This document shows, piece by piece, positions 24,953-45,389 of a stretch of 64,000 nucleotides of DNA. This stretch comes from Taxillus chinensis. Lineage: Eukaryota; Streptophyta; Magnoliopsida; Santalales; Loranthaceae. A program made the position numbers and the translations under genes. The DNA is taken from NCBI GenBank assembly GCA_023512835.1, contig CM042088.1, positions 46,707,199-46,771,198 on the forward strand. Direction: 5' to 3'. Within the stretch, counting starts at the first letter, position 1, and every line of letters starts with the position of its first letter. The notes below the pieces were generated by a model that was given only the letters and a program-made list of their open reading frames with translations, searched no databases and had not been told where the DNA came from.

Positions 24953-27597
24953 CTGTCCCCAAAGAAATATCAACATGACACTACGTTAGATTTGCAGTTC
25001 TTTTCCGAATTTAGACCAGCATTTGAAAAATTAAGCTTTGCGCAGTTGATCTAGTATGTTTTATAACATTGTAACACCTTGGCTTGGTCCTACCTAGTAA
25101 TATAATTAAACTTAACTATCATGACTTGAATTGATTTTGAGAGAGGTTTTTATTTATTTCATAAGCATCATCAAAATTCATTTGATAAACTAAAAAAAGT
25201 TAATTTTTTTATTGTAAAAAACATAAATATTTTAACGATTGTTTTACTATGTGTCAACTTTTAAAATTTTAAAATATTAATATTAATTCTAGTCAAAATG
25301 ATATGAAAAGAAATGCATAGTTAAAATTTAAAAATTAATAATTTTTTAAATCTTTCTCAACAATCACAAGATTCACAACAATTCTGTTTTTGATTTACCA
25401 AACACTCATTATAGCCTTTAAATTTTAAAATACTTTTAAAAATATAATTTACTAAATACTTAACTTAACTGCTTATTTTACAAGTAATTGTTATTGTATT
25501 CTGTTTATATTTATAATCAGAATAATAGAGAAATTATTATGACATGTTTGGTATGGTTTTAATTTTTCTATTCTATTTTCTTAATATGTTAGAGTTCATG
25601 TTGAAATGTAAATTAAAAACATTTTATGTTTGATAGTATATATAATATATTTAAAATATAAATGTATTTTTTAAAAATTGAATTCCAAAAAACTAAACAA
25701 ATTATAATTAATAATAAAATTAAATCTCTCAGCATAATTGAGTTTATATTTAAAAATAGAAAACAAATTGAAATAACTTTTTAAAACAACTAGGGAATCT
25801 ATTATTTTAAAAAACTATTTCCAAATTATAATAATATTAAATTAAGGTGGCTCACAATTTTAAAATCAGATACTCCCGATTTGGGCCTATTAATCACGGT
25901 TTTACAATCTGTTTTGTATGAGTTTTTGTTTCTATATTTTATTGGAGTTATAAATAATTTCTATTTAATAGTAGAAATGATGTATTTTAAAAAAAATGTG
26001 TAAATTTGGTACACTCGAATCAAGTGTGTTGAATTTGAAAACGATGGGCCCAGTATGATCCATGATAATTTAAACTTAACATAAGATGATAATTGTTTAA
26101 AAAAATATTTTATATTTTTAAATCTAAACTCAAATTCATCGAGTAATTCAAATATTTTTTTTTACTTTTCCTCTGTTTTATAACTTGTGTCTACCATTTT
26201 TTTATACCATTTTTTATAGGATTCAATTTTAAAAAATACATACTCATTTTAAAATATATTATTTTCATATAATGTTTTCAAATTACAATTTAACACGAAT
26301 TCGAATAAAAATCATAAAGCATGATATAAAAGGCAAAACCTCGTACCAAACAAATCCCATGAGGCTAGCTTGTTCTGAAAACTTATTTTTAAAATTAAAT
26401 AATTTTAAATTCATTAAAACTTATAGTTTTAAAAAAGTAATCATCAAAGATGTAAATACCAAACATAGCCATAATGTTTGATTTTGTTTTCCATTTCACA
26501 TTCCGTTTTTTATTTTTCAATAATATCTTTTCCCATCATCTCCCTTTTTATTAATTTTCTCAAAATTGTTTCCCAAATTACTTAAAGAGATCTGAAAAAT
26601 TAGAGAAATTCTTGAATAGTGAACACCCGATGCATTTTTGAGACCAAGTAGCTTTTCAGTTTTCATGTACAACATGCTGGAGTAAATATTACACATTGTA
26701 TAGTTTTATCTTTTGAAAGCGGTATCATGACTTAACTTTGAGATTGGATTCTTATTTTTATTTTTTCTAAACTTCGTAGTTAAAAAATGTTTTCCTCCTT
26801 AAATAGCTCATAGTAATTAACACTTTTATATAATTAATAAATAATATACAAACAAATAGGTTAAATGGATAATCCACACAGAAGTATTTTTATTGTTGAA
26901 GGAGTTTGTTTTCTCTTTCAATTACTTTAGTTCGATAAGTTTTGATCGAAAAACAGAATTTTAACTCGAAAAATAAAAATTCTATTTAAAACTTGAACCG
27001 AAGTTCTTTTCATGTGTCATTATGAAATTCTTTTAATCCCAATTTATATATACAATGTCATATTGAACAAAGTAATTAAATGTCCACATTTGCTTCACAT
27101 CAAGACTCAATGAGCAAGCTGAATGACATGTTGGGGGTGTGTGGGTGGGTGGATGATTGTGTGTGGTGAAAGAAGAAAATGCAGGTGATACGAAAAAAGT
27201 AAGTGATAAGTGTATTAATTTTAATTATTATTTCTATTAATTTTATTTTAATATTAAATAATTATTTTGAAATATGTATTATAAGGTTCATAAGTGTGAT
27301 TATAGATTTGATGGGTATAAATATCCTCTGCTTAACCTAATGAATCAGTTAGATTCGCATATGGTAATGTGATGCAATATCATACGTGAGATATATTATT
27401 TTACATTACTATATTTTACATTACATTATTATAGATAAACGTGCGAATTCAACTAACTAAAAAAAATTATTTATACATACATGTAATCAATCAATAAATA
27501 AACGCATTACTTAAATCGCAAACAATTCCAAATTGGAAAATGGTCGGAGGGACATTTTTGTCACTAAAGTGAATTCGACAATTTGATCCCAACGCCA
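24953..27597. other. AT-rich intergenic DNA with transposon-like material
   Basis: No gene seen. The most defined piece is the inverted-repeat element listed at 25536-26475. The remainder is AT-rich, with homopolymers and no conserved protein similarity that I recognise. The EF-Tu promoter should lie in the right-hand few hundred bases. Confidence 0.45.
25536..26475. mobile_element. ~940-bp element with inverted ends (non-autonomous DNA transposon candidate)
   Basis: The left end reads ATTATGACATGTTTGGTAT. The right end, reverse-complemented, reads ATTATGGCTATGTTTGGTAT, which matches apart from one substitution and one extra base. The interior is AT-rich without transposase. I see no clean target-site duplication, so the boundaries are provisional. 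Confidence 0.5.
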
Positions 27598-27605
27598 AAA
27601 CCCTA
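27598..27605 (+). promoter_or_regulatory. Telo-box AAACCCTA upstream of mitochondrial EF-Tu
   Basis: AAACCCTA lies 78 bp before the EF-Tu ATG, in a CCAAAACCCTACC context. The motif is well known upstream of plant translation-factor genes. Confidence 0.45.
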
Positions 27606-27682
27606 CCGTGCAGAAGAAGGGCCCAAAACCCCCACGCAGTCATTCTGGGTGCAGTCATCTCTCTTCTTCCCCTTCTCCTTCC

Positions 27683-35031
<7,349 letters not shown>

Positions 35032-35979
35032 AATGTTAAGAGGAGCATCAACACTGCTGATTCACCTCGTCTTTAAATTCTGCATGTTTGTCGAGGTCTA
35101 GTGAAAATGGATGAACCCATATTTGTGGTTTCTTGGAAATCGTTGACATTCTTTGAGGGCATTGATATAATTTCAGATTCAGATTTGTAGCTAATACAAT
35201 TTGATGCCGTTTTGAAGAATCAAGATGGAAGCAAATTTTAATTGTTCCATCATACAGTGCGTTGAAAATGTATCTAGATGTAAATAGGGAATTTCACTTG
35301 CAACTGCACTGCTTGCATGCTGGTGGAATCTAAACCTTTTAAGAAATTGATGATGCCTCAAGATTAAACCCTCGCCAATTAATCTTTAACAGTTAATTAT
35401 TGGTGATGAAATGGTGCGTGGGTGGGCACTTACATCGGTTTTTTTGAAGTTTATATATGTAAATAAAATTTTATTTTCTTATATAAATATATACTAGAAA
35501 AGATTTTTAATTACTTTTTATACACTGTTAATAATATATTTTTATAATTTAATTTGAAATAAAATAAAAAAAGTGAAATATTTTTTTAATATATTAAAAA
35601 ATATCTTATAAATTTCATAAATAAAGTTATATATATATATGTTTCTTAAAAAAACTCAGTTACTAGTGTTGGGTTAAGTGGCTGTGAGGCCAGCCAGAAG
35701 AGCACCTAAAAGACCCACAAGAGGAGGGGCTTCTGGCCCTACGGCGTCTAGACATGGATTTAGGAGGATGGGAAATGAGATAAGCCCAACGTGAAAGTAA
35801 TAACTAAAATCTGAATCAATTTAAATTAAGTTAATTAAATTTTGTTTTATGCTTTCAAATAAAATAGTATTGAATCACATCTCTTGCATTAATTTCACTT
35901 TTCATCTTTAATTTTTTTCACGGGTGCTTCAAAAATGAAGAGCTACCGTTTGTGAAAAATAAAATAGTAATTTTCCCCC

Positions 35980-36360
35980 ATCTCGCCTTCGTCAGCTACT
36001 CCATGGGCCACAACTAGCTGGTGCATGCTCGCAGCGCCCTCCGCCGCCCCCGTACAACAAGTTCCGGCGGTGGCTCTTCCCTTCCTACAATGCCATCGTC
36101 TCGGTGTTCTATTCGTCGTTCCTGGTCACGGGCGGTGCGCATCAGGACTCAACCACAGCGAGATCGGATGGTGCTGAAGGCCGATACGATCGAGAGAGGG
36201 AACGTGGTGGCCAACCCATTTGCACCGCTGCATCGACCACAGCGAGATCAGATTCTATCGGCAGTGAGGATAGCGCTGACCGAGAGAGGAAAACGTGGCA
36301 CCCAACCCCAATTGAAGAGGAGGCGGCGGCCAGGTGGTTGTGTCTTGTGTGTGAATGATA
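35980..36360 (+). other. GC-rich patch with a protein-like segment and an 84-bp tandem duplication
   Basis: A sharp GC-rich island in AT-rich DNA. One + frame (36002 onward) reads ...CSQRPPPPPYNKFRRW, then LFPSYNAIVSVFYSSFLVTG. This looks like part of a real membrane protein, but I cannot name it. After it, 36149-36232 and 36233 onward are imperfect tandem copies (CAACCACAGCGAGATCGGAT, CGACCACAGCGAGATCAGAT). There is no clear splice structure. It is possibly a gene fragment carried by a transposon. Confidence 0.4.
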
Positions 36361-37249
36361 ATAATAAAACACTAGTTTTATTTACAAAAATAGAGAAAAA
36401 TACATATAAATGCGGAAATTTGTTATGAAATAAAAATAGATAATTAGAAGATTTCAGGATAAGATAGAAATATAATAAAAAGTATTAAACTATTGTAATA
36501 CATTTTTATATTTACTCAAAAATAATAACTTTCTCAATTAAGTTTGGCGCCGTATCACTAGTATATTGGTTCATGCTACCGTATTTTAAGTAAACAAAAA
36601 TATTATCTCAAGATTCACTTTAATTTTTTTGTTAATATATAAGTTATTTTAAAACCTAATCAAACCAAATTATTTTGATTTAATTTTGAATTGCCCCAAT
36701 CAACCCAACCATTGCATATGCGATGAGCCATTCAGCCCAACCTATTCCACAACGCTTCAAGATGCCTGCACATACATGAAGTCAAGTAATATATCTAATT
36801 GATTTCTGGTTCGTCATTAGTTTAATGCTAATCACTAGGATCATCTAAAAAGGTTACCAACAAGTCTCTTTTCCTTAGATTTAACCCAAGCCTTATCAAA
36901 CACAAACACAAGATGTAATACACATTTTAACACATATCAGTCAAATGTAATTTAAGCTTGAAGCATCACCGTATTATTATAATCACATAGTATGTTCACA
37001 ATTTGAGCTGTCTTTTATGGGACTCGAACCGTGCATTTCACCTTACACTTGTTTTGTCAGCTAATTTGTCCAGTAAGAAATAAAGTATTTGTATCATTAC
37101 ACAGTAAGACACATGTGGACATACACCCAAAGTGAACAACTCTGTCTAGCAATAAATATTTTAGAAATATAGCGTGTAATCGAACATGAGACACTCTGGT
37201 GCAAGACATAACTTGAACACTGTACCATGTACCAAGGTCCAAGGATGAT

Positions 37250-37375
37250 GTAGGCGATGTATCCAAATTTTCACTGGGACCATATTATATACATATGAGT
37301 TTACTCGGTGGCTTCTCAACGTAGGCGATGTATCCGAAGTTTCACTTATTCAAGTTTCTAGGTGGCTTCTCAACG
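37250..37375. repeat. Short direct repeats upstream of BPM
   Basis: GTAGGCGATGTATCC occurs at about 37250 and at 37321. GGTGGCTTCTCAAC occurs at 37307-37320 and 37362-37375. Together they indicate a partial tandem duplication about 500-600 bp upstream of the BPM start codon. Confidence 0.6.
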
Positions 37376-37616
37376 TTACTCAAATTTTGAATTTCATAGC
37401 ATATACGGAAACGTGCCGATAATCCAGCGAGTTGGTACGAGTCCGAGCCGCGCAGAGTCAACATAATATGCGCCCTCTCCCTCTCTCTCTCTCTCTAATA
37501 ATTCGATTCCACCACCCTTATAAATAAATACATGTCTCTGAGGGGGTGTGGTGTCTGAGGAAATAGAGCTCCGATATGGGCGTTTAACGTTCCGAGTAAT
37601 CATTTCTCTCCCTCTC

Positions 37617-37624
37617 AAACCCTA
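37617..37624 (+). promoter_or_regulatory. Telo-box AAACCCTA in the BPM 5' leader
   Basis: AAACCCTA follows a CT-rich stretch about 290 bp before the BPM ATG. It is the third copy of this octamer found in front of a gene in the window. Confidence 0.4.
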
Positions 37625-37911
37625 GCATTTTTGATCTTCAACAACGACCCATTTATCGATCCATCAAGTCTCACCCACAGGAGTCCTAGATTTTCTCTCC
37701 TCGATCTTTCTCCCGTGAAAATCGATCCTTTTTCCCCGAGAAAATCTCAACAATTTTGGTCCAATTTAGAGTCGAATTGGAGCCATTTCGTGCTGATTTC
37801 GCCTTTCGGGCCTCGTTCGATCCATCTATCTCCAACCCAATTCGATACTGTTTATTTTCATACAGGACTTGTTAATAGGTTCGCACTGAATTGTTTTCTT
37901 GTGGCTAGGGC

Positions 37912-40900
37912 ATGGGGAAGGTTCTGCGGGAAACTTCCAAGCCTTCTTCGTACTTGCCGTCGTCGTCGTCGTCGAGCCCTCCCGAGGTGACCACCTCGTC
38001 TTCAATAACAGAAACGGTCAATGGTTCTCACCAATTCAAGATCACGGGCTATTCCCTATCCAAGGGACTTGGGATCGGGAAGTACATAGCTTCCGACACG
38101 TTCGTGGTTGGTGGGTATTCCTGGGCCATCTACTTTTACCCAGATGGGAAGAGCCTGGAGGATAATTCCACGTACGTATCGCTGTTCATTGCACTTGCCA
38201 GCGAGGGAACGGATGTCCGAGCGCTTTTCGAGTTGACCCTTTTAGATCAAAGTGGTAAGGGGAAGCACAAGGTGCATAGCCATTTCGGGAGGACGTTAGA
38301 AGGTGGGCCGTACACTCTCAAGTACAGGGGAAGCATGTGGTAAGTTCATGTTTTTCTTTCTTCTTCTATGTCTGGGTCTGTCAAATTTGAAATTTTTATA
38401 CCATTTTTCTTTGCCTATGTTATCGGTGAATAATGCTTCCGCCTTTGTTGGTTGTTGAAGATTAATGTTGGGTTTGTTGATGCTTATAAATTAATGACAG
38501 TTGCTATTTTCTGGCTTGAATTCACAATAATTATTACGATTTGTTTTTGTGGCCATGCAATCGTTGGTTGCGATACCGCATATTTGTAATCCGTTTTTTG
38601 TGGTGGGCTTATTAATCATTCAAGCCATGAAGTTTTCTACATAATTACGTTTCAGTGCATGACTTTTTCCGCCTTTTATTTGTATGTAATTTTTTGTTAA
38701 TACTAGAAGAAGCAGTTCCTGTCTTACCATGCTCCCTAAAATTTTGTAATCTTAAGTTTTATCTAAATCTACAATACGGTCTTATGGATTGGATGTGGAA
38801 GCTTAGAGCTGTGGCCAGTGCAAAATTTTCTCTCAGTGTTTGCGTAAGTTATACATAAAAATTTATAGTTTCAATAACGATACTAATCTTACCAGGTACC
38901 ACCAATGATAAGTTATCCCAGGAAGGTTCATATATTTAAATATTTATGTAAATTGAAATATGGACTTTAGTGGCCTGATATTACCTTGAAATAAAATAAA
39001 AATATTTTCATTGATGGATTCAGTTATTGATTTTTTAAAAATTTACTTTCGATTGAGTTTTTTATTTTAAATCTATAAAACTACACAATTCTAAAGGACT
39101 TTTGGCTCTCTTTAAGGTCCTGTACTGTAAATGAACATCGTTAACTTGCTTGATTGCAATTTGGTACTCCATATTTTGGGTACAATGTAAGTATTGGCAT
39201 GAACTTGGTATTTAGTGGCCCATATTTTTATTTGTTGACTTCGGAAACAAACGTCTTTTGCCATGAAGCATCTGATTGTAGCGTACCTCTGGAATGCATG
39301 CGGTAAAGAGTTCAATTTTCTTAATGGATGTATGTAAATATAGGCAATATGACCATATCTCTATTTGAATTCACTTATGAACACATGGAAAGGAGGCGTA
39401 GGCTGTAGGCATACAAACTTGTTCGTTGAGTGATATATTTTAAGCGTAGAATATGCACTGGATTTTTATGAAAATCTATAACACTACACTACAAGGGAGG
39501 AATGATAATTCTGTCAATTTGTTTCATTGGTGTATGCTGCAGGGGTTACAAGAGGTTTTTTAAAAGAACTTCACTAGAGACATCTGACTACTTGAAAGAT
39601 GATTGCCTTTCAGTTCACTGTGGTGTTGGTGTTGTCAGGTCTCGCACCAAAGGGCCTAAGACATACACTATTCCAGCACCTCCTTCTGACATTGGTCAGC
39701 ATTATGGGAAGCTTCTGGAAAGTGGCAAGGGAACTGATGTAAATTTTGAAGTTGATGGTGAAATATTTGCTGCTCACAAATTGGTTCTTGCAGCGCGATC
39801 TCCTGTATTCAGGGCTCAACTTTTTGGTCCAATGAAGGATTGCAATACACAGTGTATAAAAGTTGAAGATATTGAGGGCCCTGTTTTTAAGGTTTTGTTG
39901 TTTCTCTATCATTTGGTTTTGCAAATCAGGGCATCTTCTATTTTTTCTTGTAGTTTTTTTCCTGCTTGACTAGGTTAGGCTATAAGAACTAGTTAGCTTA
40001 TTTACATTTAACTTGAGTTTATCAAAAAAAATTATATTTAACTTGGGACCTACACGCATAAGAGGTCATTTATACATGCTCTTCTTGTGTTTTATTAAAA
40101 TTCACTTTAACAAACTAAACACACTTTTTATATTGGGAAGATCTAGGGGCCTTATGGTCCTTCTACCGTTTCCATTGTTCGTTGTTGTATTCTGTTTTTT
40201 TTTTTAAATTGTTTGCTATGAGAGAATTTCTTTTAAAAAGAATGTGATTTTTTGAAATTGAATATCATAAAAATTGAAATAAAATAAAATATGGTTAGTT
40301 CATTTAATAAAGTAGAAAAAAAAAAACCTTATTCGAGTCTTCTGACAAAATTGAATTTTGATTTGAAAACAAAAAACAATTAAGATATATTTGGCAATTC
40401 TATTTTTGTTTTTAAAATATTATTATTTTCAGGTATGAAAAATAGAAAACTAAAAAAAATAAAAAATTGAAAAATCGTTTTTCATTTTAGACGTCTTTTA
40501 AAGTGAAAATTACATTTTGTTATTTTTTGTTTTCTGAACCGTAAAATAACTACTACATTTTAATTTTTATGTACGAAAATAAAAAATAAAATAATCAAAT
40601 ACGCACTTAGAAGCGTTTTTTTAAAAGTGAGACTTATGTTTTGAAAATAGAATTCAAAATTTAATCATATTATAATGCTATGGGATCTGTGTTTTTTGAA
40701 GTTGAAAATAAAATTTTATTTTCAAAATAAGGTACCAAACATGGAAAGGCTAAAAAAACATGCTAACTATTATTTGGTTCTAGTTTTGTCTACTTGTGTG
40801 CTTTGGTTTAATGCATAAAATGAATCAGAGAATGTATAAGCACCAGTTCTATGTATATTCTAATTTTCTATGGGAAGGGAGAAGTTTCTTATTCTTAAAA

Positions 40901-42337
40901 ATGAAACGAAGAAGTGGATTGAAAGAATTGTTTTTCATTTTTGCTTATAGGAGTTATCAGGCATATTTTTTTACCGTGCAAAAACGTTTGTAGCGTTTCT
41001 CATTGCTTGCATGCTGCAGCAGGCCTTACTTCATTTCATATATTGGGATTCTCTACCTGACTTGCAAGAGCTTACTGGTTTGAACTCAAAATGGGCATCT
41101 ACTTTAATGGCTCAGCACCTTCTTGCAGCAGCTGATCGATATGCTCTTGACAGGCTAAGGTTGCTGTGTGAGGCCAATCTCTGCAACGATGTTGCTATAA
41201 ACACTGTAGCAACCACATTAGCCCTGGCAGAACAGCACCACTGTTTCCAGTTGAAAGCAGTTTGCCTTAAATTTGTTGCTTTGCCTGAGAACTTAAGAGG
41301 TGAATATTTGATTCACCTTTTTTCCGTTTTGGTGGCTAATTAATTCAAAACAAGGGATTTGGTTGCATTACAAAAAGCATAATGTCCCAACCCATACTGA
41401 TTGATTAGTGGAATTATTTGAAACTGGTTTGTTAAGTGTGGTTTTGGTGGCTTTATTTTAGAACTATAACCAAACCACCTTATTCTTAAACATAAGTTAT
41501 GTATGAGTTCTAGCAATGACTTGATTGTTGACGCCTTGATAGCTGTGATATGTAAGGCCACATGTAGAGGCAGATTATTGAAAGCTGTTTCAATTTCGTT
41601 GCTGGGAGTGCACATGATCTATGTCTTATTTTAACCGAGATGACAAACATCCGTCAACCTATTTGTGTCTGGCAGTTTTATGAGGGTTTGATCCAGTTAG
41701 AGAATTTATATGACACTGTTCTCACTTTGTGTTGCAGTTTGAGGCCTTCAGGTTTATAATTACCTTATTTAGGGTAACTTGCAAAATTATCTGAATGGAG
41801 GATGACTAAGAAAATGTGGAAAACTAGTGTGCAATATGTTCTCCTACGTTTTCTCATGATGAAAATCAAATTGACCACTATTATTACTATTGCACGGTTT
41901 AGAATTAGGCTGCACGAGTACTTGATTTATTTTCAGATATAGTGATTCTGATAAAGGCTGCACGAGTGCATTGCTCATGTTAGTAACATTGCATTATAAT
42001 ATTACATGAATTTTTTTGACTTTGGAGCATTACATAAATTCATTAGGAAGAAATTGCTCATATATTCTATTGCGTTCCTCTTATTTGCTTTCGTACGTTT
42101 CATCTGGGTGTTGTCATAAGCAGCTGATTTGATACATTATTTGTTCATGTTCTTATAGCGGTGATGCAGACAGACGGTTTTGATTACTTGAAGGAAAGTT
42201 GCCCTTCGGTTCTGACTGAGCTATTGGAATATGTAGCCAAGGTCAGTGAGCACTCTGTCATTGTATGCGGGCAAGGGAATGAAGCGATTCTTGACGGCAG
42301 TGATGTCAATGGTAGGCGGGTGAAGCAAAGGCTATAG
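37912..42337 (+). CDS. BPM: BTB/POZ and MATH domain-containing protein (BPM family, CUL3 adaptor)
   Basis: Exons: 37912-38339, 39543-39891, 41023-41299, 42159-42337. They join to 410 residues, the usual BPM length. A Ser-rich N terminus (about residues 8-33) precedes the MATH domain (about 38-170; [48 protein letters not shown]). The BTB domain follows (about 195-310; [43 protein letters not shown]). The C-terminal BACK-like region includes [19 protein letters not shown]. In the family, BPM proteins bind substrates such as AP2/ERF, HD-ZIP and MYB factors through MATH and link them to CUL3 ubiquitin ligases through BTB. Exon 3 has tandem acceptors (CAGCAG), so an extra Gln may be included. Which of the six Arabidopsis-type members it matches cannot be settled by eye. 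Confidence 0.94.
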
Positions 42338-45300
42338 TTGTAACCCATCGAGAGAAGGAAAAGGCAAAAAAAAAAACCTGAAGATATCCTTTTTCTAGGA
42401 TACGCAATCGGCGTTTGATGTAAAGTCAGCTGTTCTGTGCTATTGTTGTTGCATTTGTATTGTGGAGGAATTAGGAAAGAGCAGGGGGGGAAGGGATCTC
42501 TCCTGTTGTTGCTGTCTGTCCTTGTGATTTTTGGTACTGTTGCTTAGCCTTCCAGACTTTCAGATGTCTTGTATTTTTTCTTGAATGTAGAGATATTTTT
42601 TCGGGTTTTACTTTGCTTTAGTTCTTGTATTGGACGATCATTTGTTGTGAGCACGCCTGTGTCACCGAAGTTGTCTGTGTTGTATAATTCTTGACTTGAT
42701 TTGCGAGTGCATGGAATTTTCTATAGTGATGACATTGCGGTTGAGGATGATATTGTAGCAACGCTTCTTGCATGATTATATCTTGCTGTCGTTGTTCATA
42801 TTTATACTTAACACAGAACGGTTTAGCTCGGGATTGTAAATTGGGCGTCGACCAACATACATGGTGTCCCAAACACGGGAGGCAATGTGTACAATCTCAG
42901 TTATAATTGCCTCCTAGCACCGGCATACCTATTTTCTTTGTAATTTGGGGATAAAAGTGGCTTTTCATCCCGATCTCTAAAATGTGGTTTGGGTTTTCGA
43001 TATATTTCTTTTCTCATGATAATTTGATGGTCGTGTGAATCACCTCTTCGATTCTTCCTATTGCACTAATGTCTAAACTTTTGTGAGAATTGGGATCTTT
43101 CGTGGTTGGCCACTGCGCTTCTATCTCAAAAACAAAATTCATCATCTCAATTTACGATAATTTGGGATTGCAATTCGTTGTTTCCATTACCATTTCTGAT
43201 AACCCCATTGATATGTATTGACGGACCAAAATTAATATTGTTTTTGGGTCTGAAACTTTGGGGTTAGAGCAAGAAAAGCAAAAGTTTGTGTATTTGTTCA
43301 AATTCGTACATTCTTTTATGTTTTTTTTATCTAGAATTCTTTTCTTGCTTAAATTATTGGAGATTTTTTTATTTAAATTTGCTTGGATGAGAGATCAAGT
43401 TTTAAAATTATTTCTCGCCTCACATAACGGGTGTAAATATTAGTTGCTCATCCCTAACAACCTATGAGTTGGTGGCCATATTTTATTGATAACCATCCAT
43501 AATGAAAGATAATTTCTTAATTAATGACTTAAGCTCTAACATGTAACTGTTTTTTTTTTTTTTATGGATTCATAAGACCTTGGTCATATGTACTTCACCA
43601 ACTTACTAAGCGAAGAGCCAATTGGCATTAAGACTCTTGATCATTCTCTACTCATACCATCCAAAAGAGCCAATTGACATTAAGAAATCAGTGAGGAGTG
43701 CAAATTTCACTCTTAAAGGAAGACATGTTACAAGGAGATGGAGGACACAAAACTACACCAAGAGAACAAATAGTTGTGGTTGGAGGCTGAAAAACTAGAG
43801 CTCATAAGGAAGAAATTATATGATGATTGATGTGAGTGTCATACTCATAAAATCTCCAATAATCTCTTATGCCAACATTTTAAGTGGGACAATAATTCTT
43901 TTCATAGAAGGAAAATTAAGTCGGCCAACATTATCCCTTCTCTTGATAAGTATAGCTAGTAAAACTTTACTTCACTTATAATATGACAAAATATGGGATA
44001 ACTCATTTGAAATTTCTTTCATAATAAATTCAATGAGTATATTAGATTTTTAGTTAAATAATCATAAATAGATAACCATAAATATAATCATGTCTAATAA
44101 ACTTTAAAAAATATAATAGATATTGCCATTATCTCTTCTTTGAAGTATGGCTATTGCCATGTTATCTCGATGATTGTCTTTTCGTTTTCATGTTTTGAAC
44201 ATAGGATACATATGTCAATAATTTTTTTTAAATGAGATACATCTTCATATCTCCATGTTTTAAATTAATAAACTTTTTAAAATACATATCTTCATGTTGA
44301 TGGCGCAAGCCGATACATATCTTTTTTCCCTAATAAAAAATACAATGCATAAATCGATGAGTAATAGTAAAATACTATTTACCTTCATATATAAATCGTT
44401 GATCATGAATTCATGATCCTATAAAAAGAGAATTCCATGATTTCCAAAATAGTGAAACACTATTTACCCTTGATCGTAACCCTGTCATCAATGTCAACAA
44501 CATTTACCCTTCATTGTAACCCATCATTAATGTAATTTGAAATACTATTGTAAATAGTTGCTATCCTATCTTTACCTTAAACCAAATACAATATTAATGT
44601 CATCAACAGTGACACAAGAAGGGTGTAATATGACTGTGCATCTTGAATGTGGAAATTGATTTGAGTATTAGTGAAACACTATTTACTCATCATATAAAAA
44701 TCATTGATCATGATCCAATAAAAGCATAATTTTACCCCCTACTGGTACATATGGAAAATTGGGTGGGCCATTGAAGATGTATAGAAAATGTTCTTTCTAT
44801 CTTAAAATTACATAGAAAACATTTAGTAACAATTAATTTTCTATGACCAGGAGATTAACCTAAAATATAAATATTAATACCCAATAAGGATAAAATTAAA
44901 TTGACAATAATTATAATATTTTATTTCATTCCTTATCTATGATATAAAAAAATATATTATTATATTTTTTCCATCTCTTTTCTACTCTAAATCAACCAAA
45001 AAAGTTATTTTCTATCCTTTTCTTTTCATATCATCTTCACATATTTTTTCCACCCAATTTCCATCTCTCGCCAAGCATAGCCGAAATTGTTTAACACTAT
45101 CTGCCCTTGAATGTGACCCAGGCATAAGTTGTGTTGCAACCAAAAAATAAAAAATAAAAAATTGCACGGCTCTCAATCATACGATAATACGAGAAAGTAG
45201 AGAACTTTTTTGTTTTTCCCCACAAGCAACTACTATGTATGGAACTAAATTCAAACATTCGATAGATGTCTTGTTATTAGTATGGATCAACTTGTTTCTA

Positions 45301-45389
45301 AGTAATGGCAACGGATGCACTGACCGCCCTTATGCATTTTACAACACAATCAAATTACTAATAATATACTACAGAAGCAGCTTCAATCT
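42338..45389. other. Intergenic region between BPM and the first hydrolase gene
   Basis: The BPM 3' UTR takes up the first few hundred bases. From about 43550 the DNA looks transposon-derived. The phrase 'gaaacactatttac' with nearby 'ttgatcatga' recurs at about 44365, 44447 and 44675, with a weaker version near 45090. An exon fragment of a hydrolase gene lies between these copies (44595-44651). No intact gene seen. Confidence 0.45.
44595..44651 (-). pseudogene. Fragment of dienelactone-hydrolase exon 5
   Basis: The + strand text TAATGTCATCAACAGTGACA followed by AAGGGTGTAATA and CTTGAATGTG matches exon 5 of the downstream hydrolase gene (51623-51677) with few substitutions and small indels. 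Read on the minus strand it is the conserved VLLHPSxVTVDDI block with a shifted frame. No neighbouring exons are present. It is either a remnant of a third tandem copy or an exon fragment moved by a transposable element. Confidence 0.7.

Larger units (their letters stand above)
35032..37616. other. Intergenic region between EF-Tu and BPM
   Basis: The EF-Tu 3' UTR probably ends by about 35300. About 35440-35660 is AT-rich. A GC-rich patch at about 35990-36360 is listed separately. About 36420-37240 has no credible gene. Direct repeats occur at 37250-37375. A (CT)n run at about 37480-37497 and TATAAATA at about 37519-37526 suggest the BPM core promoter. Confidence 0.45.

Noticed and set aside
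37018..37075. Minus-strand GGTTCGAGTCC resembling a tRNA/SINE B box
   Set aside because: No matching A box, no foldable acceptor or anticodon stem, and no clear SINE tail, so neither a tRNA nor a SINE can be supported.
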